The notes beneath the pieces were generated by a model. It was not told the origin of the DNA. It ran no database searches and saw nothing but the letters and a program-made list of their open reading frames with translations. A DNA stretch of 64,000 nucleotides from Marasmius tenuissimus (lineage: Eukaryota; Basidiomycota; Agaricomycetes; Agaricales; Marasmiaceae), in NCBI GenBank assembly GCA_029532415.1, contig JAQOTA010000028.1, positions 124,001 to 188,000 on the forward strand, given 5' to 3'. Positions within the stretch are counted from its first letter, which is position 1, and each line of letters starts with the position of its first letter. The translations under genes and the position numbers were made by a program. Shown here piece after piece: positions 31,119-43,153 of this stretch.

Positions 31119-34100
31119 CTACGCCGGTATCCATTGCACAAGGACCAAATATAGGCACCAGACAAAGACCACGCAATCAGTCGTTAGCCACCACGTCGCG
31201 ACAAAGGACCGTCGTTGGAGGTCTTCAGTTATATCAATACCGATGTCTGTAGGGTTTGGAGCAAATCGGGTCAGAACACGCGTCTGTTGATTGCCGCACC
31301 AGAGATAAGAAGGACTGACCGTCAACCGGAATGACCGTGGATCTAACAGGCTCCTTATCTGTAGATACATAGCACATCCTTGCTCGTAAGTTCAGAGCAC
31401 CGGATAGCCAGCGCCGGATAGGAGATGGGCCGGAATACTTGAACAGACCTTTTTGATCTTTCTCGAGTAAACGGCTTTGATGATTCACGGTGTCATCAAT
31501 ATGCTTGGACACATCCTCGACAGGGCACCGATTGAGATCGGTGGTAGGCAAGTCGTCTTGGGGCATACTCAACAACGTTACTGTGAGTGAACTCGGACAA
31601 CTGTCGAACGTGGTGTTAATGATATATGTAGATGGATCAGCGTACGCCGGGTCCGTATCGTTTAGGGTGGACGTGATAGGGGTGGTGGCGTCAATGGTGT
31701 ATATAGCTGGATCAGCGTATGCTGAGTCCCTGTCGTTCATGGCGGATGTGCCGAGGTTGCTGTCGAAAATGACGATCTCAGGATTCAAGGTGCTTGCATG
31801 CCATTCCGAAACTGGATCATGGAAGGTTGCCGCCACTACGTGCTGCGGTATCCCATACGATGTTATGTTCTGTGAATTAGCAGATGATGCAGGGGTTGGC
31901 GTGTCCGTGAAGAAGGGGGTACTCCTGGAAGTGTAGAAAAGGGAATTGGAGTGCTGATTAACCGTAGAGGTTCTCTCAATCGTCTGCCCGATGTTGATGC
32001 CATCGTTGCGGCGGAGGTCCGATGAGGTATCGAGACTCCGTAAGAATACGAAGCAGCAAAAACTAATTTTTGACGCACCCGTTCAACATGAATGCAACGA
32101 TGCTCTTTCCCCCCTTCTCTCTCGCCAGTTTCCTGATGCTCGTTGGAACCATAATCCGAGGTGGTGGGTTTGCCTTCTACATGAACGAGGGCAACGTCTG
32201 CAGTGGGGTTCAGACACAGTCGAGCGACGAAGTGTGTACTGCATCACTCACCAATGTTGCCATCACAGCGCGAGATTGAAGGACCACGATCTTCAATCTG
32301 AGTTTGTTGTATGATCGCGGAAGGTTTGAGATCAGGAGCACCGATACTCAAGTCATGACTGGCTGGGGAACCTAAGTTGACATGGGATTAAAGATGACGG
32401 AAAACTAAGTAAGAGCGATGGATGGACGGTTGAGCAGGGAACGTACCTTCATGTACCACCTCAAATCGGCCCGAGTCGTTTATCGGGGTAAATGCATAGT
32501 CATTGAATCCGACATGTCGAGCGAAGGCAGTAGTATTTGGGTCAAATCCCCGGAGAACTTGATATTGACGGAGTAATTTGTACTGAGCAGCGGTCCAAGA
32601 CATTGAGGACCAGTCAATTCCTGAGAACTCAAGCTCAATGGGAAGACCGAGGTTGTCGCATATCTCAAGTGTGAGAGGAGGGTCGCCGCTTTCTTGGAGC
32701 GACCAGTGGAAGGAAGAGATGTATTGGAATGATGAGGCGGAATACGAAGAGGGACGAGGCGAACGGACAAAAAGGTAGATAGGTTGTTTAAGGCGGAGTC
32801 GGCGCGTTGACTTGGATTCAGAGAGTGTGCCTTGCAACGTTGCCTGAGGCATGACCAGCCCTGGGTGATACTGATATCAGGAAGGGAGTTAAGGATACAA
32901 AAAGAATAATCAACAACGTACTGCATTCTCTGAGACTTTCTTCCAGCACTATTCCACGAGCATGGAATATGCTCAATGCCTGTGATATCCAGGCCTCTCC
33001 TACATCGTGATTCAAGATCAGTGAGAACCGCTGTTTGCCATCTTCAGTGAGTCGGAATCTACCCGAATGTTTGTAGTCAGACAAAGTATCCTCCGGTTTG
33101 CAATGTACACACCTTAACCATCCGTTTCCCAACAACTTTCGCTCTGCGAGTGGTTTTTGAATACTTGCCCAGGTTTGAATTGCTACAGCGATGGGGGTGT
33201 TGTCCGAATTTCGAAAGACGGTCGGCTGATCGACCGATTCTGGCATGCCTACTTCCCCGTCGTTGTCATCTGGTTCATCCCGATTGTAACTGATCCCTTC
33301 CACCAAGTTTTGATCAATTTTCTTCGTTTTGAAAGTCGCCAAATAGCGCATCAATACATCCTCCTTGAGAAGGTCCAGAGTCAGAACCAAGTCATCAAGG
33401 CCTCCTAGTTGAAAGGCACCCCCAAATAGGTATGGAAACGGCCCCTCCGGGCCACGACAGATGACACCCCTTGCAGTATCTATCCATAGCTCTTCCCTCT
33501 TGCAACCCCAGTGGTCCTACGATGGTATAGATTTTCATTAGATTGATCGATGTCACGAATTTGGTACTTACACGCAAACCAGAGAGATACCGTTGACCCA
33601 ACTCTCCTGTATTATCTACAAAGGTAACAGCAGGCACGAGTTCTACAGAAACCTCTCAATCAGATATCCTCTACCTGCGGATATGAGACCACTCACCACC
33701 CAAAAGAATCAGAAGTGGGATTTTGGACCGGTTGATCCCAAGAAGGTGGGCATTTTCCGCAGATCTACTCGGCCTTGAATTGTTTTTCCTCCCTGTAGCG
33801 TACTTTGAAGACTTACAAATTTCCCGTAGAATGACGCTGGAAGGTGTTCTTCCAAATCTGTGCGACGTTGAGAGATTGTTCAAACCGATTAGTTCAATGT
33901 GCGAACCAGTGAGATGAAGCCCAGCATTGATTCGTACCTCGGGGGCATCATGCCCTTGATAGGATACTACAGTGACTATCCTTCCTTTCCCATCCCCCGA
34001 CAGAACCTCTGCGAGCCACACACTTCGTTCGCAGTTCAAAGGTGTAAAGTTCCTCCGATCCCAGACTGTCTCATGATGTACCTTTCGAAGTAGCCGGATG

Positions 34101-34388
34101 TCACTGCGCCTGTACTCGAAGTACTGGGAGAGCTCCTGTAAGGCTTCCTCGTTTCGAATTATAGACACATAATTCACTCGCCTGGTCGTATTCTTCCTCT
34201 TCCTCTTCGGTCCCCTGGATGTGCAATCGAATTGATTGCGCCCCCTGGATGAACTTGGTGCGATTGTTGACGATGAAGATCCCAGAACCGCTGTTGACGT
34301 TGAAGTCCCTCCCTATTTGCAAGATTCGAGATTCGAGGTTGCTAGAGACTGGATGATCAGAGCGAGAACTCAAAGTCGGATGGGACAT
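31119..34388 (-). CDS. RDYN/YADP family copy 5, orphan membrane-tailed protein
   Basis: ATG at 34388 (MSHPTLSSRS), stop at 31119. Exon 1 (34388-34182) has GRDFNVNSGSG, NNRTKFIQGA and EEEEEEYDQ; its donor is GC (GCGAGT). Exon 2 has YRRSDIRLLRKVHHE and CERSVWLAEVLSG. Exon 4 has INRSKIPLLILLGG. Exon 6 (about 33520-33110) has LWIDTARGVICRGPEGP and a DNDGEVGMPESVDQPTV acidic stretch. Exon 8 (about 32850-32440) has KQPIYLFVRSP, WSLQESGDP and LRGFDPNTTAF. Exon 11 has two repeats (SAYADPAIY, PAYADPSTY). Exon 12 encodes LQRRSFVATWWLTTDCVVFVWC and a hydrophobic end. It is divergent from the TRF4-like gene about 1.1 kb away. It is closest to copies 6 and 7, judged by NNRTKFIQGA(R/Q)SIR. The function is unknown. 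Confidence 0.77.
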
Positions 34389-34479
34389 TTGTCGTAGTGG
34401 GCTTTCGTGGAGGGGGGTAGCGTGCTGCGTAGCGAAAACCTCCCATGTGCACTGCCGTGCTGTTCTCGAAGCTTACATG

Positions 34480-34527
34480 GATCAAACCTTGAAGCTTCAA
34501 TTGATAACATATGATGGACCAAAAATA
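34480..34527 (-). promoter_or_regulatory. Shared upstream box of the family, copy 5 (degenerate)
   Basis: The minus strand reads CTTTATTTTTGGTCC and then CTTCAAGGTTTGATCC, about 90-140 bp upstream of the ATG. The GTCAC part is lost. The rest of the spacer to 35494 holds no gene I can see. Confidence 0.45.
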
Positions 34528-35494
34528 AAGGGGATGTACAGTAAGAAAGCGCTGAACCACACCTTCGGAGTTTGAGCTCGGATGAGGCGTCTCTGCCACC
34601 TGGACTCGTTTCAAGCCTTCGAATGTTATCAAGACCTTCTCTTCTCTTCTCTTCTCTCCCTCCCTCACTCTCTCCGCTACCTGAGGTACTTTAGAAGGGT
34701 TTTTGACTATAGTGTAAGCGGGGCGTTAGAAAGATCCACCACGGTTTATTTCGAGATCGAGGGGTGCCACATGTCGTTAATCCACAGACGCTAGCGGGAG
34801 AGGTCGTAGAGTGGCACGAAGGATTTTATCGCCGCTCGTTGGTAGCTATGATAGTTACTTGAGGGTGGGAGGCAAGCATGATAATGGGCGTATTGTGGGG
34901 TTAACATGTTCGAACGAATCAACAAGCGCACAATGCCGACCAAAGGGAGCCCGGCGATTCAGGATCGATGGAGGAGGAATAACGGGAAGCGTCTATTTCC
35001 TCTTTCACCCCAATCTGTTCTGTTTGGGTAAACGACTGCTTTTTGAGAAGTAAAAGGTTATCTTGGCGGGTGCCGTTTCGTAGACATCTCGAACTCACAG
35101 TGATCATCTTTGACCGGTGACCTCTAGCTCTGTAGACTCGCCCTTTTCTCCGTTTACGCACTCTGTCAGCGTCGAGTGTTGGATTTCCTCTGCATCGTGC
35201 TCTTTTCTTTTTCCCCCAAATTTCTTTACCCCATCGCCTACAAATTACCTCCCGAGTATCTTGAAATCTCCACACAATGCAAGAGCCCGCATCTGAACGC
35301 AGATAACTCAAAAAGAGCACGTACCTGTCAAAGAAGAAAAATAGAAAACCAAGCATCGATGACGGGCGTTCCGGAGGCCGAACGAAAAAAAATCAGCTTT
35401 GTCATCGAACCCGAGCCGAGGAGGTTACCCGTGGGAACCTTTCCCATAATCACGTAATACGATTTTTTTTCCATCGTTGACTGAGACTCCCACC

Positions 35495-38206
35495 ATGGAC
35501 GAATCGATTTCGGCTGGCCCTGTTGCTGGTCCTTCTACGCTAAAACCACCTCAAACGCCCAATGGTCAAACAGCAACGACGAAGAAACGCCGAAAAAAGA
35601 AATCTAAATCAAAGTCGACTGTGACATCGGGTGTTACGACCGAGGCTGAGGTTGAGGTTGGGGGAAGCGGGAGTTCGACGCCTGCGCATACGTCTGGTGT
35701 TAACGGAGACGACACCGCCGCGCAGAATAAGAAGAAGAAGAGAAAGTCGAAGGAGAAGGAAAGATCGTCGTTGAAGAGGCGGAAAAGCGGGGATGCTGAG
35801 ACGGTGACAGTTACGAATGGGCATGGCGGGTTTAAGGGAGGAGAAGATTTCATTGCATTATTGGGTGTGGAGTCTGATGAGGAGGAAGAGGAGGAGGGAG
35901 ATGTACAACAGAGAGGAAAAGGAAAGGAGAAGGAGAATCGAGACCGAGACCGAGAGGATCGTAATAGACGGTCACGGAGGAAGCGTAGTCGCAGCCGGAG
36001 TCGGAGTCGGAGTCGAAGTCGGGAACGAGACAGGGATAGGGATAAGAAAGGCAAACGTACGCTTCCTCTACTTATTTTCTTCCTCTTTTCTCTCTTACTA
36101 ACAACCTTGCTCAATATAGGCCGCGAACGTTCACCTGAACATGACCGAGAATGGGATCGAGGAAAACGACGCGAACGAGAGCGGAGTAGAGACAGATATC
36201 GTGACCGCGACCGCGACCGTGAACGGCGTCGTGATAGATACGACTCATCTTCGTCGTCGTTGAAGAGGACACCGTGGTTAGAAGGCCTCCGGTTTGACGG
36301 GTGTAACAATGTCGCCGAAGTGTACGTGAAGAACGCCCTCTCTCTCGCCGTTGGATAAACCTACTCACAATGACGCCTGCAGGTTGCACACGGAAGTCGA
36401 AGCGTTCACCAAATACATCTCGCCGTCGCCCGTTGAGGACGAAATCCGGAGTCTTCTGGTGGATATGATTTCGAGTGCGATCAAGTCGAGGTATTCAGAT
36501 GCGCAAGTCTACCCGTTTGGGAGCTACGCTACGAAGTTGTATCTACCCTCTGGGTGCGCTGTCTTTCCATCCCCTCCCCACATCTCCTCTTACACTAACA
36601 CCTCTCTTACAGCGACATCGACCTAGTCGTCCTATCCGAAACCATGGCCGAACAGATGTTCCACAACAAACAACAAGTCCTACGGCTCATCGCTGATACG
36701 ATGCGTCGGAAGGGTATAGCGGATAACATCCAAATCGTCGCAAAGGCTAAAGTCCCCATCGTCAAATTCGTGGCGAGACATGGGTTGATTCCGGTGGATA
36801 TCAGTATAAACCAGCCGAACGGGGTTGGTGGGGCGAAGATCATAAACGGATTTTTGCATGATATGCACGTCGGTGCAGTGGAGGGGAAGCAGAAGCAGAA
36901 GCAGAAGCAGAACGGTCAACGGAGTCAGATCGATGCCTTACCCAATGGTAGTGGGAGCATGGCTCTCCGCTCCCTCGTCCTCATCACCAAGATGTTCCTC
37001 AGTCAACGAGGGATGAACGAAGTCTACACCGGCGGTCTAGGATCGTATTCGATCGTCTGCCTCGTCATTTCGTTCCTACAGATGCACCCCAAGATCCGAC
37101 GGGGGGAGATCGACCCCGACAAGAATTTGGGTGTTTTGCTCATCGAGTTCTTCGAGTTGTATGGGAAGTACTTTAACTACCAGAATACGGGGATTAGTAT
37201 TCGAGCTGGTGGGACGTACTATGGGAAGAGACAGAGGGGGTGGTTTGTGGATTGGAAGACGGGGTTGTTGAGTATTGAAGATCCGGCTGATCCTAGTGAG
37301 TGTTCTTTTCTATTTTTTTTTTGTGCGCCTGGTTATGGTTACTGACATTCTCGGAAGCGAACGATATATCCTCCGGATCGTATAATTTTCCGAAAGTCAA
37401 AGCTACGTTTGCGGGGGCTTTCGAGATTTTGAGGACGACGCTGTATATGAAATCGGAGATTCTTAGTTCGAGGAGGTCTGGGTCGGCGGTGCGGTTGAGG
37501 GAGAGTGGGTATAGACCGGAGGATTTGGGTGTTTTGTCGTATATCCTGGATGTTACACAGGAGGTGAGTTGTCAAAGCCAGGCTTTCATTTGACGGTCTT
37601 GTACTGACGATTTCGGTGCAGGTGATCAACCAGAGACGTGTGGTCCAGGAGGTGTATGATCAGAGGGTGTTGCATAAAATGTTGGGGGTTGATCCGCGTC
37701 CGGTTGTGGTTACGATGACGATGGATGGCGATGATGAGGGGACGACGAGTGGGAGATCTGGGAGGAATCGGAACGGGAGCAGTGAAGCTCGGACGGTCGC
37801 CAAGACAGTGTGGTCTGTCTCTTCTGGGTCGGATACCGAATCTGGGGAAGGTGGAGATGTGGTTTATTTGGGCTCGAAGAGGAAAGATCAAGAAGATGGA
37901 GAGGTTGACGAGGATGAGGATGAGGGCAGGTACGGTATTGGTGCTGCCAAACCGCCAGCGGCGAAACGACAGAAGACGGGCCCTGGACCTGGGAAGGAAG
38001 TGCCGGTGTATTTTGTGGATGGGGATTCGGAGGGTGCATCGGAGGAGGAAGACGAGGATTCTGTTGTTCTTGATGAAGAGGCCGAGTACGACTTGGAGGA
38101 GCGCGAGAAGCCTGCCTCGCAGTCGAACGACAGGGACAAGAGGCGGTCGTACTGGCTATCCAAGGGAATAGGAGCTGGGGCAGTGGAGGATATCGATTCC
38201 GATTAG
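35495..38206 (+). CDS. TRF4: TRF4/Cid14-type non-canonical poly(A) polymerase
   Basis: Six exons: 35495-36056, 36120-36321, 36383-36553, 36613-37295, 37358-37563 and 37622-38206, about 802 aa. The ATG at 35495 has a strong CCACC context. Residues about 20-250 are basic and low complexity, with an Arg/Ser/Asp-rich stretch (RSRSRSRS, RDRDRD). The nucleotidyltransferase follows the PWLEGLRFD entry motif: FGSY near 300, DID near 313-315 and a third acidic residue in VDISIN near 374, the metal-binding triad. The PAP-associated domain (NLGVLLIEFFELYGKYFNY, about 480) is complete. The C-terminal third is acidic. In yeasts this enzyme adds short oligo(A) tails in the TRAMP complex to send nuclear RNAs to the exosome. 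It is single-copy here, with two decayed partial duplicates nearby. Confidence 0.9.
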
Positions 38207-38655
38207 CGTTGTCGTTGGTTACCAGCCGTTGCGCATCACCGGATGATTGTACTCTATCAGCAGACTCAGAGATAATTGACAACCAATTTCTCCAGAAAGC
38301 AGTACCCATATCAGTAGTCAGGACGTTTCTCTACTACCGAGCACATTGATCACTGCCAATGACGACGACGCGGCAATTAGGGTTCCAAAAAAGGAAAGAT
38401 TTGGGGTTCGGAGGAAATTAAATGATTAAAAAAATGTTTCCGTTCTGCTCACATGATCGGTTAAGTCGAACGGGGCTGACAAGGCTCTTGACCAACAACA
38501 TCCATCTCCAGCACCGTCAGTGCCAGCGTGGCCCTCGTTCGTTCTCGCTCGGGACTTTTTCTCTCTCTCTCTCTTCACAATTCTCTCCCTTTACCCTTAT
38601 TCTCTGTCCTCGAGTTCGCTGGTCGGGCTGAAATCCTAATCGTGAACAAGTCTTC

Positions 38656-41600
38656 ATGTGCGTATAATTTTTTTACCCTTCAGTAGTAACATACCATCAA
38701 AAATTTAGACAATTGACTGACATCCCGTGTATGCAGGTCCTCAAGACCACAAGTCCAGCCTCTGAACCTCAGAGAACGCATAGCCGCTCTCGAACAGCGC
38801 AACAATGCCTCTCAAAACCAACCCGGCCACTCATCTTCACGCCCCACATCACCTCCGCCGACGTCGTTCACCTCTTCCTCAACCTCGTCCGCTACGAGCC
38901 CATCGTTGTTGACACCCCAACTCACAGGAGGAGCGCTCAAAGACAGAATAGCAAAATTCGAAAAGAAAGGCGGTGTACCCGTTCCACGAGGTTCGTTCGG
39001 TTTGGGTGCACCTCCAATAGCGGAGAATGGGCCTGCGAAACGGAGAGGAGAGCTCTACGGGAATAGAATACCTTCGTCGGTCAAGTCACATACGACTGGA
39101 CCTGCAGGTAGTGGCGGTCTGACAACACAGATTACGGGTCCCTCACCACCCAGTTGGTCAGAGGCGAGACATTCGTTCATGCCTGGGGATGGGAAGATGG
39201 GGATTCAGATACCTGGATTGGAGTATGATGGTGATTATGGGGATTCGGATACGGGAGGTTTTGCGCCTCCTGATTCGGCGTTGGGTCAACCACAGGGATT
39301 GCCGTTTGCTTCGTCCCCGCCGCCGCCGCCGGTACCCGATTTGCCTGTCGGTATAGCGGTCTCGCGAAGGGTGGCTTCGGATTCAGGACCGAGGAGGGCT
39401 GTTCCGTTTTCGACTGCGTTGGATTTGGCGAGGAAGGCGGAGGGGGATAATCAGGGTGTTTATGATCCTCGTTCGAGAGAGGGGTCGTTGTCACCCCAGC
39501 AGACGGGTTCGAGTCAACAGGTGTTGACGTCTTTGGGTTCGAGTGTGGAGGAAGCGCAACCACAGACACCGTCTATCGTCGTTTCGCCTGATGAACCAAA
39601 AGTTGCAGAGCCGGAGGAAATCAAGGTACGTCTTGCACTGTTATCTCTTTCTTGGTTTTTCTTTACTCATCAACGGTACCAGGTGGACGAACAACAGGCC
39701 GCTTCAACTGAGGCCTCTACTCCCAACGATGTGCAGTCGGATCCCCCCGTCGAAAGCTCACCAGCTATCTCACCGTCAGAGGAGAGCACAGCCGATGTCA
39801 CTGCCCCAACCCCCGAACAGGACGCCCCTGCCATCATCGCCGAAATTAAAGTTACGGGGTATGTGTTTTTCCACTCCCCCCCTCCCACTCCATTACGTGC
39901 CAAACAACCCTGACACCGGTTTTTCTAGCCCGCCTCCGCCTCCACCGACCCAACCACTTTCACTTTCTGGCGACGAAAGTGACGGTAGTACAGCGACGGT
40001 CCAGGATACGAGGGTTATTCCGGCGTGTGACGATGATGGTAAGGCACTGTTTTTTTCATTTGATGATTTTTGGTGCCTTGAGACTAAAATATCGTATTCT
40101 CGACGACTCAGATGATGCCGATCTTTTTGTGAAACCCATCAAGCGGAAGTCGCCGGTGAACGCTGTTAGCAATGGTGGTAGTAGTGGTGATGGACAAGAG
40201 AAAGACAAGGAGAAGGAGACGAACAACAGCAACGGCTCAGCTCACACCGACCGGTTGATGCCTTCGACACCTTCAAAAGCGAAAGGAGACGCGACAACGA
40301 CAGCGACAATGGAGACTCCCGAACCTTCCCCTTCCCCATCCCCTTCTCCTTCTTCCACCTCGTTCGTATCTCAGACGATTACGATGTCGCGACCTGAGAG
40401 TATGGCGGAGACGTCGAGTCCTGGGCATGTTTCGTTCGCGCAGAGGATATCACCCGTGACGAGTCGTGGTGTTCCGATTTATCTCCCTGGCAAGTCGGGG
40501 TCGCAGTCGCCTACGTCTACCGATGGGCAATTCCAATCCCAACCCCCACCTCGGAGGAAGGAGAGCGTCGGCGCGTCCACTTCAGAGTTTGGCGTCGTCA
40601 CTGTTGGCGAATCCTCTTCCTCCTCCTCACGAAAGCCAGCGACAGTCTCTGCCTCCACCGCCTCCCATCTACGCGCTTCTACGGAGCCGTACGATCCTGA
40701 AAAGACAGCGAACCGTAAATCGACGTTTTCGGCTGTGGTTCATGGGAAAGTGAGGGAGACGCATAGTCGGACGTTGCCTGCTTCTTTGAAGAATGCTCCT
40801 CCGCCTGGTACGCCTGTTAAGAAGAGTGGGGCCAGTGGGGTGGGGGAACCGATGAGCCCTGGGTTGGGTGAACTTGCGATGTTGATGCAGCAGTCTGCGT
40901 TGTTGGAGAGTCGGTTGATTGTTGGGGATTATCCTGATGAGAGTGGGGAGAAGGAAAGGGAGAAGGCGAGGTTGGCTGAGGTTGCTGCGAAACGGGAGGC
41001 GGAGCGACGGGAGGCGGAGGCGAGGGCGAAGAGGGAGGAAGAGGAGGAGAGGGAAGCTAATAGGTTGAGTCGGTCGACTACGAGGACGAGTCAGGATTCT
41101 GATGGGAGCAGGATGAGGAAGTTGAGTTTGAAGAAAGTTTTTGGGATGGGTGGTGGGGGGAAAAGTTCGAGTTCGAAGCACGAGGTGCCGTTGGAGACTA
41201 TTCCGGCGACGCCTCCTCATAATGCGGGTTCGTTTTCGAACTCGAAGGACCTTTCGAGGTCGAGATCGATGGAGTTGTTGTCTTCGTCGAGACCTTCACA
41301 GTCGTCGTCGTCGGCTGCTCCGCCGTTACCTCCGAGTATCACTCTGGAACCGCCGCCACCAAAACCTACCAAGGCGCATTCGATTCACGCGGGAGATATG
41401 ATGTCTTCTGTCTTACACCCTACCAGTACCACCGCTCCCGACACCTCCACCTCAACTTCAACATCAGCCTCGACAACGAGCTCCGGTATGGATTCCTCAG
41501 ACGACGTTCCACCTACACCACCACCTAAATCCCCTTCAACTTCAGGTGCCGGATCCAAATACCTATCAAGCATCCGACGATTTGCCAGTTCCTCTTCACG

Positions 41601-42444
41601 TTCCGGTGCGTATCCACCTCGTCATAGCGTGTCAACGTCATCCGACGACTCTGTGACTGTGGTTACACCACCGGACTATAGCCCAGATTTCACTGGTACG
41701 AGGACTATGCTTGAGACCCGAACGAGAACACGAAGTGGATCTAGATCTGGGAAGAGGATCTTGATCGGGGATGTTGGGCCTGGGGAGGAGGAGGATAGGG
41801 CTAGTGTGGTTAGTGGGAGTGGGAGTAATGGGGGTGGAGGGGGTGGTAGTGGTGGGATTGGGTTGCAGTGGCCTTCAAAGTCACCGAGGAAGGGGAGTTC
41901 GGGAGGGGGGATGAGTAGGGCTGCTTCGTTTGCGGAGAAAATGTTCTCGAGGGGGAGGACAAAGTCGAGTGCGAGTTCGGCGAGCTCGTATGATACTGGT
42001 GAGTCACAGCGTACTCTTTTTTTTTTTACCTCTCGAGACAAAAGGCTCATGGCTTTGTGTGCGATAGACGGGTACGATGGAATTGATCCCCCGAAAGTGT
42101 CGACGTCGATGTTATCGCCAGCTCTTCCTGATGTTGGCTCTCGTTCTCCTTCCCTACACGAACTCATCCTCTCCGAACCGTTACCGCTCTCTATCCCTGA
42201 GATGAACGAACCTCATCAACCCCATTCATCACATTCCCAAACAACACCAATATTAGCTCGACCACCTTCATGGATCTCTACCACCTCTTCCACAGGAACG
42301 GGAGGCACAGATTCCTCAGCATACTCAAGACTATTCGACAAGGACTTTTTCGATTCCTTCCCCGCCGTTCCCGAAACTACACCTACCACGAACGCTGTGA
42401 ACCACACACGGGTCAGCAGCTCAAGTACACTTCGTCATGCATAG
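38656..42444 (+). CDS. Long low-complexity protein, start codon split by an intron
   Basis: Exon 1 appears to contribute only AT (38656-38657), and exon 2 (from 38737) supplies G, giving MSSRPQVQPLNLRERIAALEQRN. Further exons: to 39625, 39683-39858, 39929-40038, 40112-41998 and 42068-42444, all with GT-AG borders and consistent phase; about 1135 aa. Two conserved-looking short motifs occur early: LRERIAALEQRN and LKDRIAKFEKKGGVPVPRGSFG. The rest is Ser/Pro/Thr-rich, with one charged coiled stretch near residue 700 (EKEREKARLAEVAAKREAERREAE). The two motifs recall fungal Aim21-like actin-associated proteins, but I am not sure. No membrane segment. Confidence 0.75.
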
Positions 42445-43041
42445 ACACCACCACCACCACCGTACATCATGCACAAAACTAAACTATTATCGTTACTGAC
42501 CCACTACGCTCCTTCTACCATCGGATTTTCAAGGGGGGTTCTCGGTTTGGTTCTTTTGGTTACTTACATATCTTTTTTGATACGTTAATACGCTAGAATC
42601 TGATTTGTTTGTTTCGTTTTGTTCTTTTTTTCTCTCTTTCATTTATCGTATCCTACTTGCGTTGCACGCTTGCTCTGCTATCCGTCGACCGATTTCTGCA
42701 CTCTCGTTTCCTTCGATCCCTTTTACGTCTCTTGGCTCGTTCTTCTTGCTCGCATTCTTAGTATTACTCTAATACGCAGGATAAATTCACTCACTCTCAC
42801 TCAGTCACTCTTATGCATGTATCATATTCTCCAGATTTCATTCGAGTTCAAATTGCAGATCCGAATATGGCACTGTGCTAAGGTGCTTGAGTTGCCAAGT
42901 ACTTATCTATGTAAGCTCAAAAGTTCCGAGCGGGACGCCTGGAAAAATGTGGTTCAGCGCCGCAGGCTCACTGCGCGTCTCATCGGTCCCATCCGATGCA
43001 TATTAAAATTTTGAGGCCACTCCTACAGTCACATATCACCG
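42445..43041. other. Spacer between the low-complexity gene and family copy 6
   Basis: Pyrimidine-rich 3' flank (about 42600-42720), then unremarkable sequence. No gene is recognised. Confidence 0.4.
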
Positions 43042-43062
43042 GTCACCTATTAGGTTTGATAC
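43042..43062 (+). promoter_or_regulatory. Shared upstream box of the family, copy 6
   Basis: GTCACCTATTAGGTTTGATAC, about 92-112 bp upstream of the ATG at 43154; the plus-strand counterpart of the boxes before copies 1-5. Confidence 0.5.
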
Positions 43063-43153
43063 ACATGATCTCAAGAACAGCACGACGCTGCATGCACATA
43101 TAAGCAACCCTCGGAGCCGTGCCGCTCTTCCTTCCGCCAAACCCACTACGACA

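Noticed and set aside
35566..38309. Long minus-strand open frames opposite the TRF4-like gene
   Set aside because: They are antisense shadows of Arg/Ser-rich and acidic coding sequence; the plus strand has conserved catalytic motifs and splice sites.
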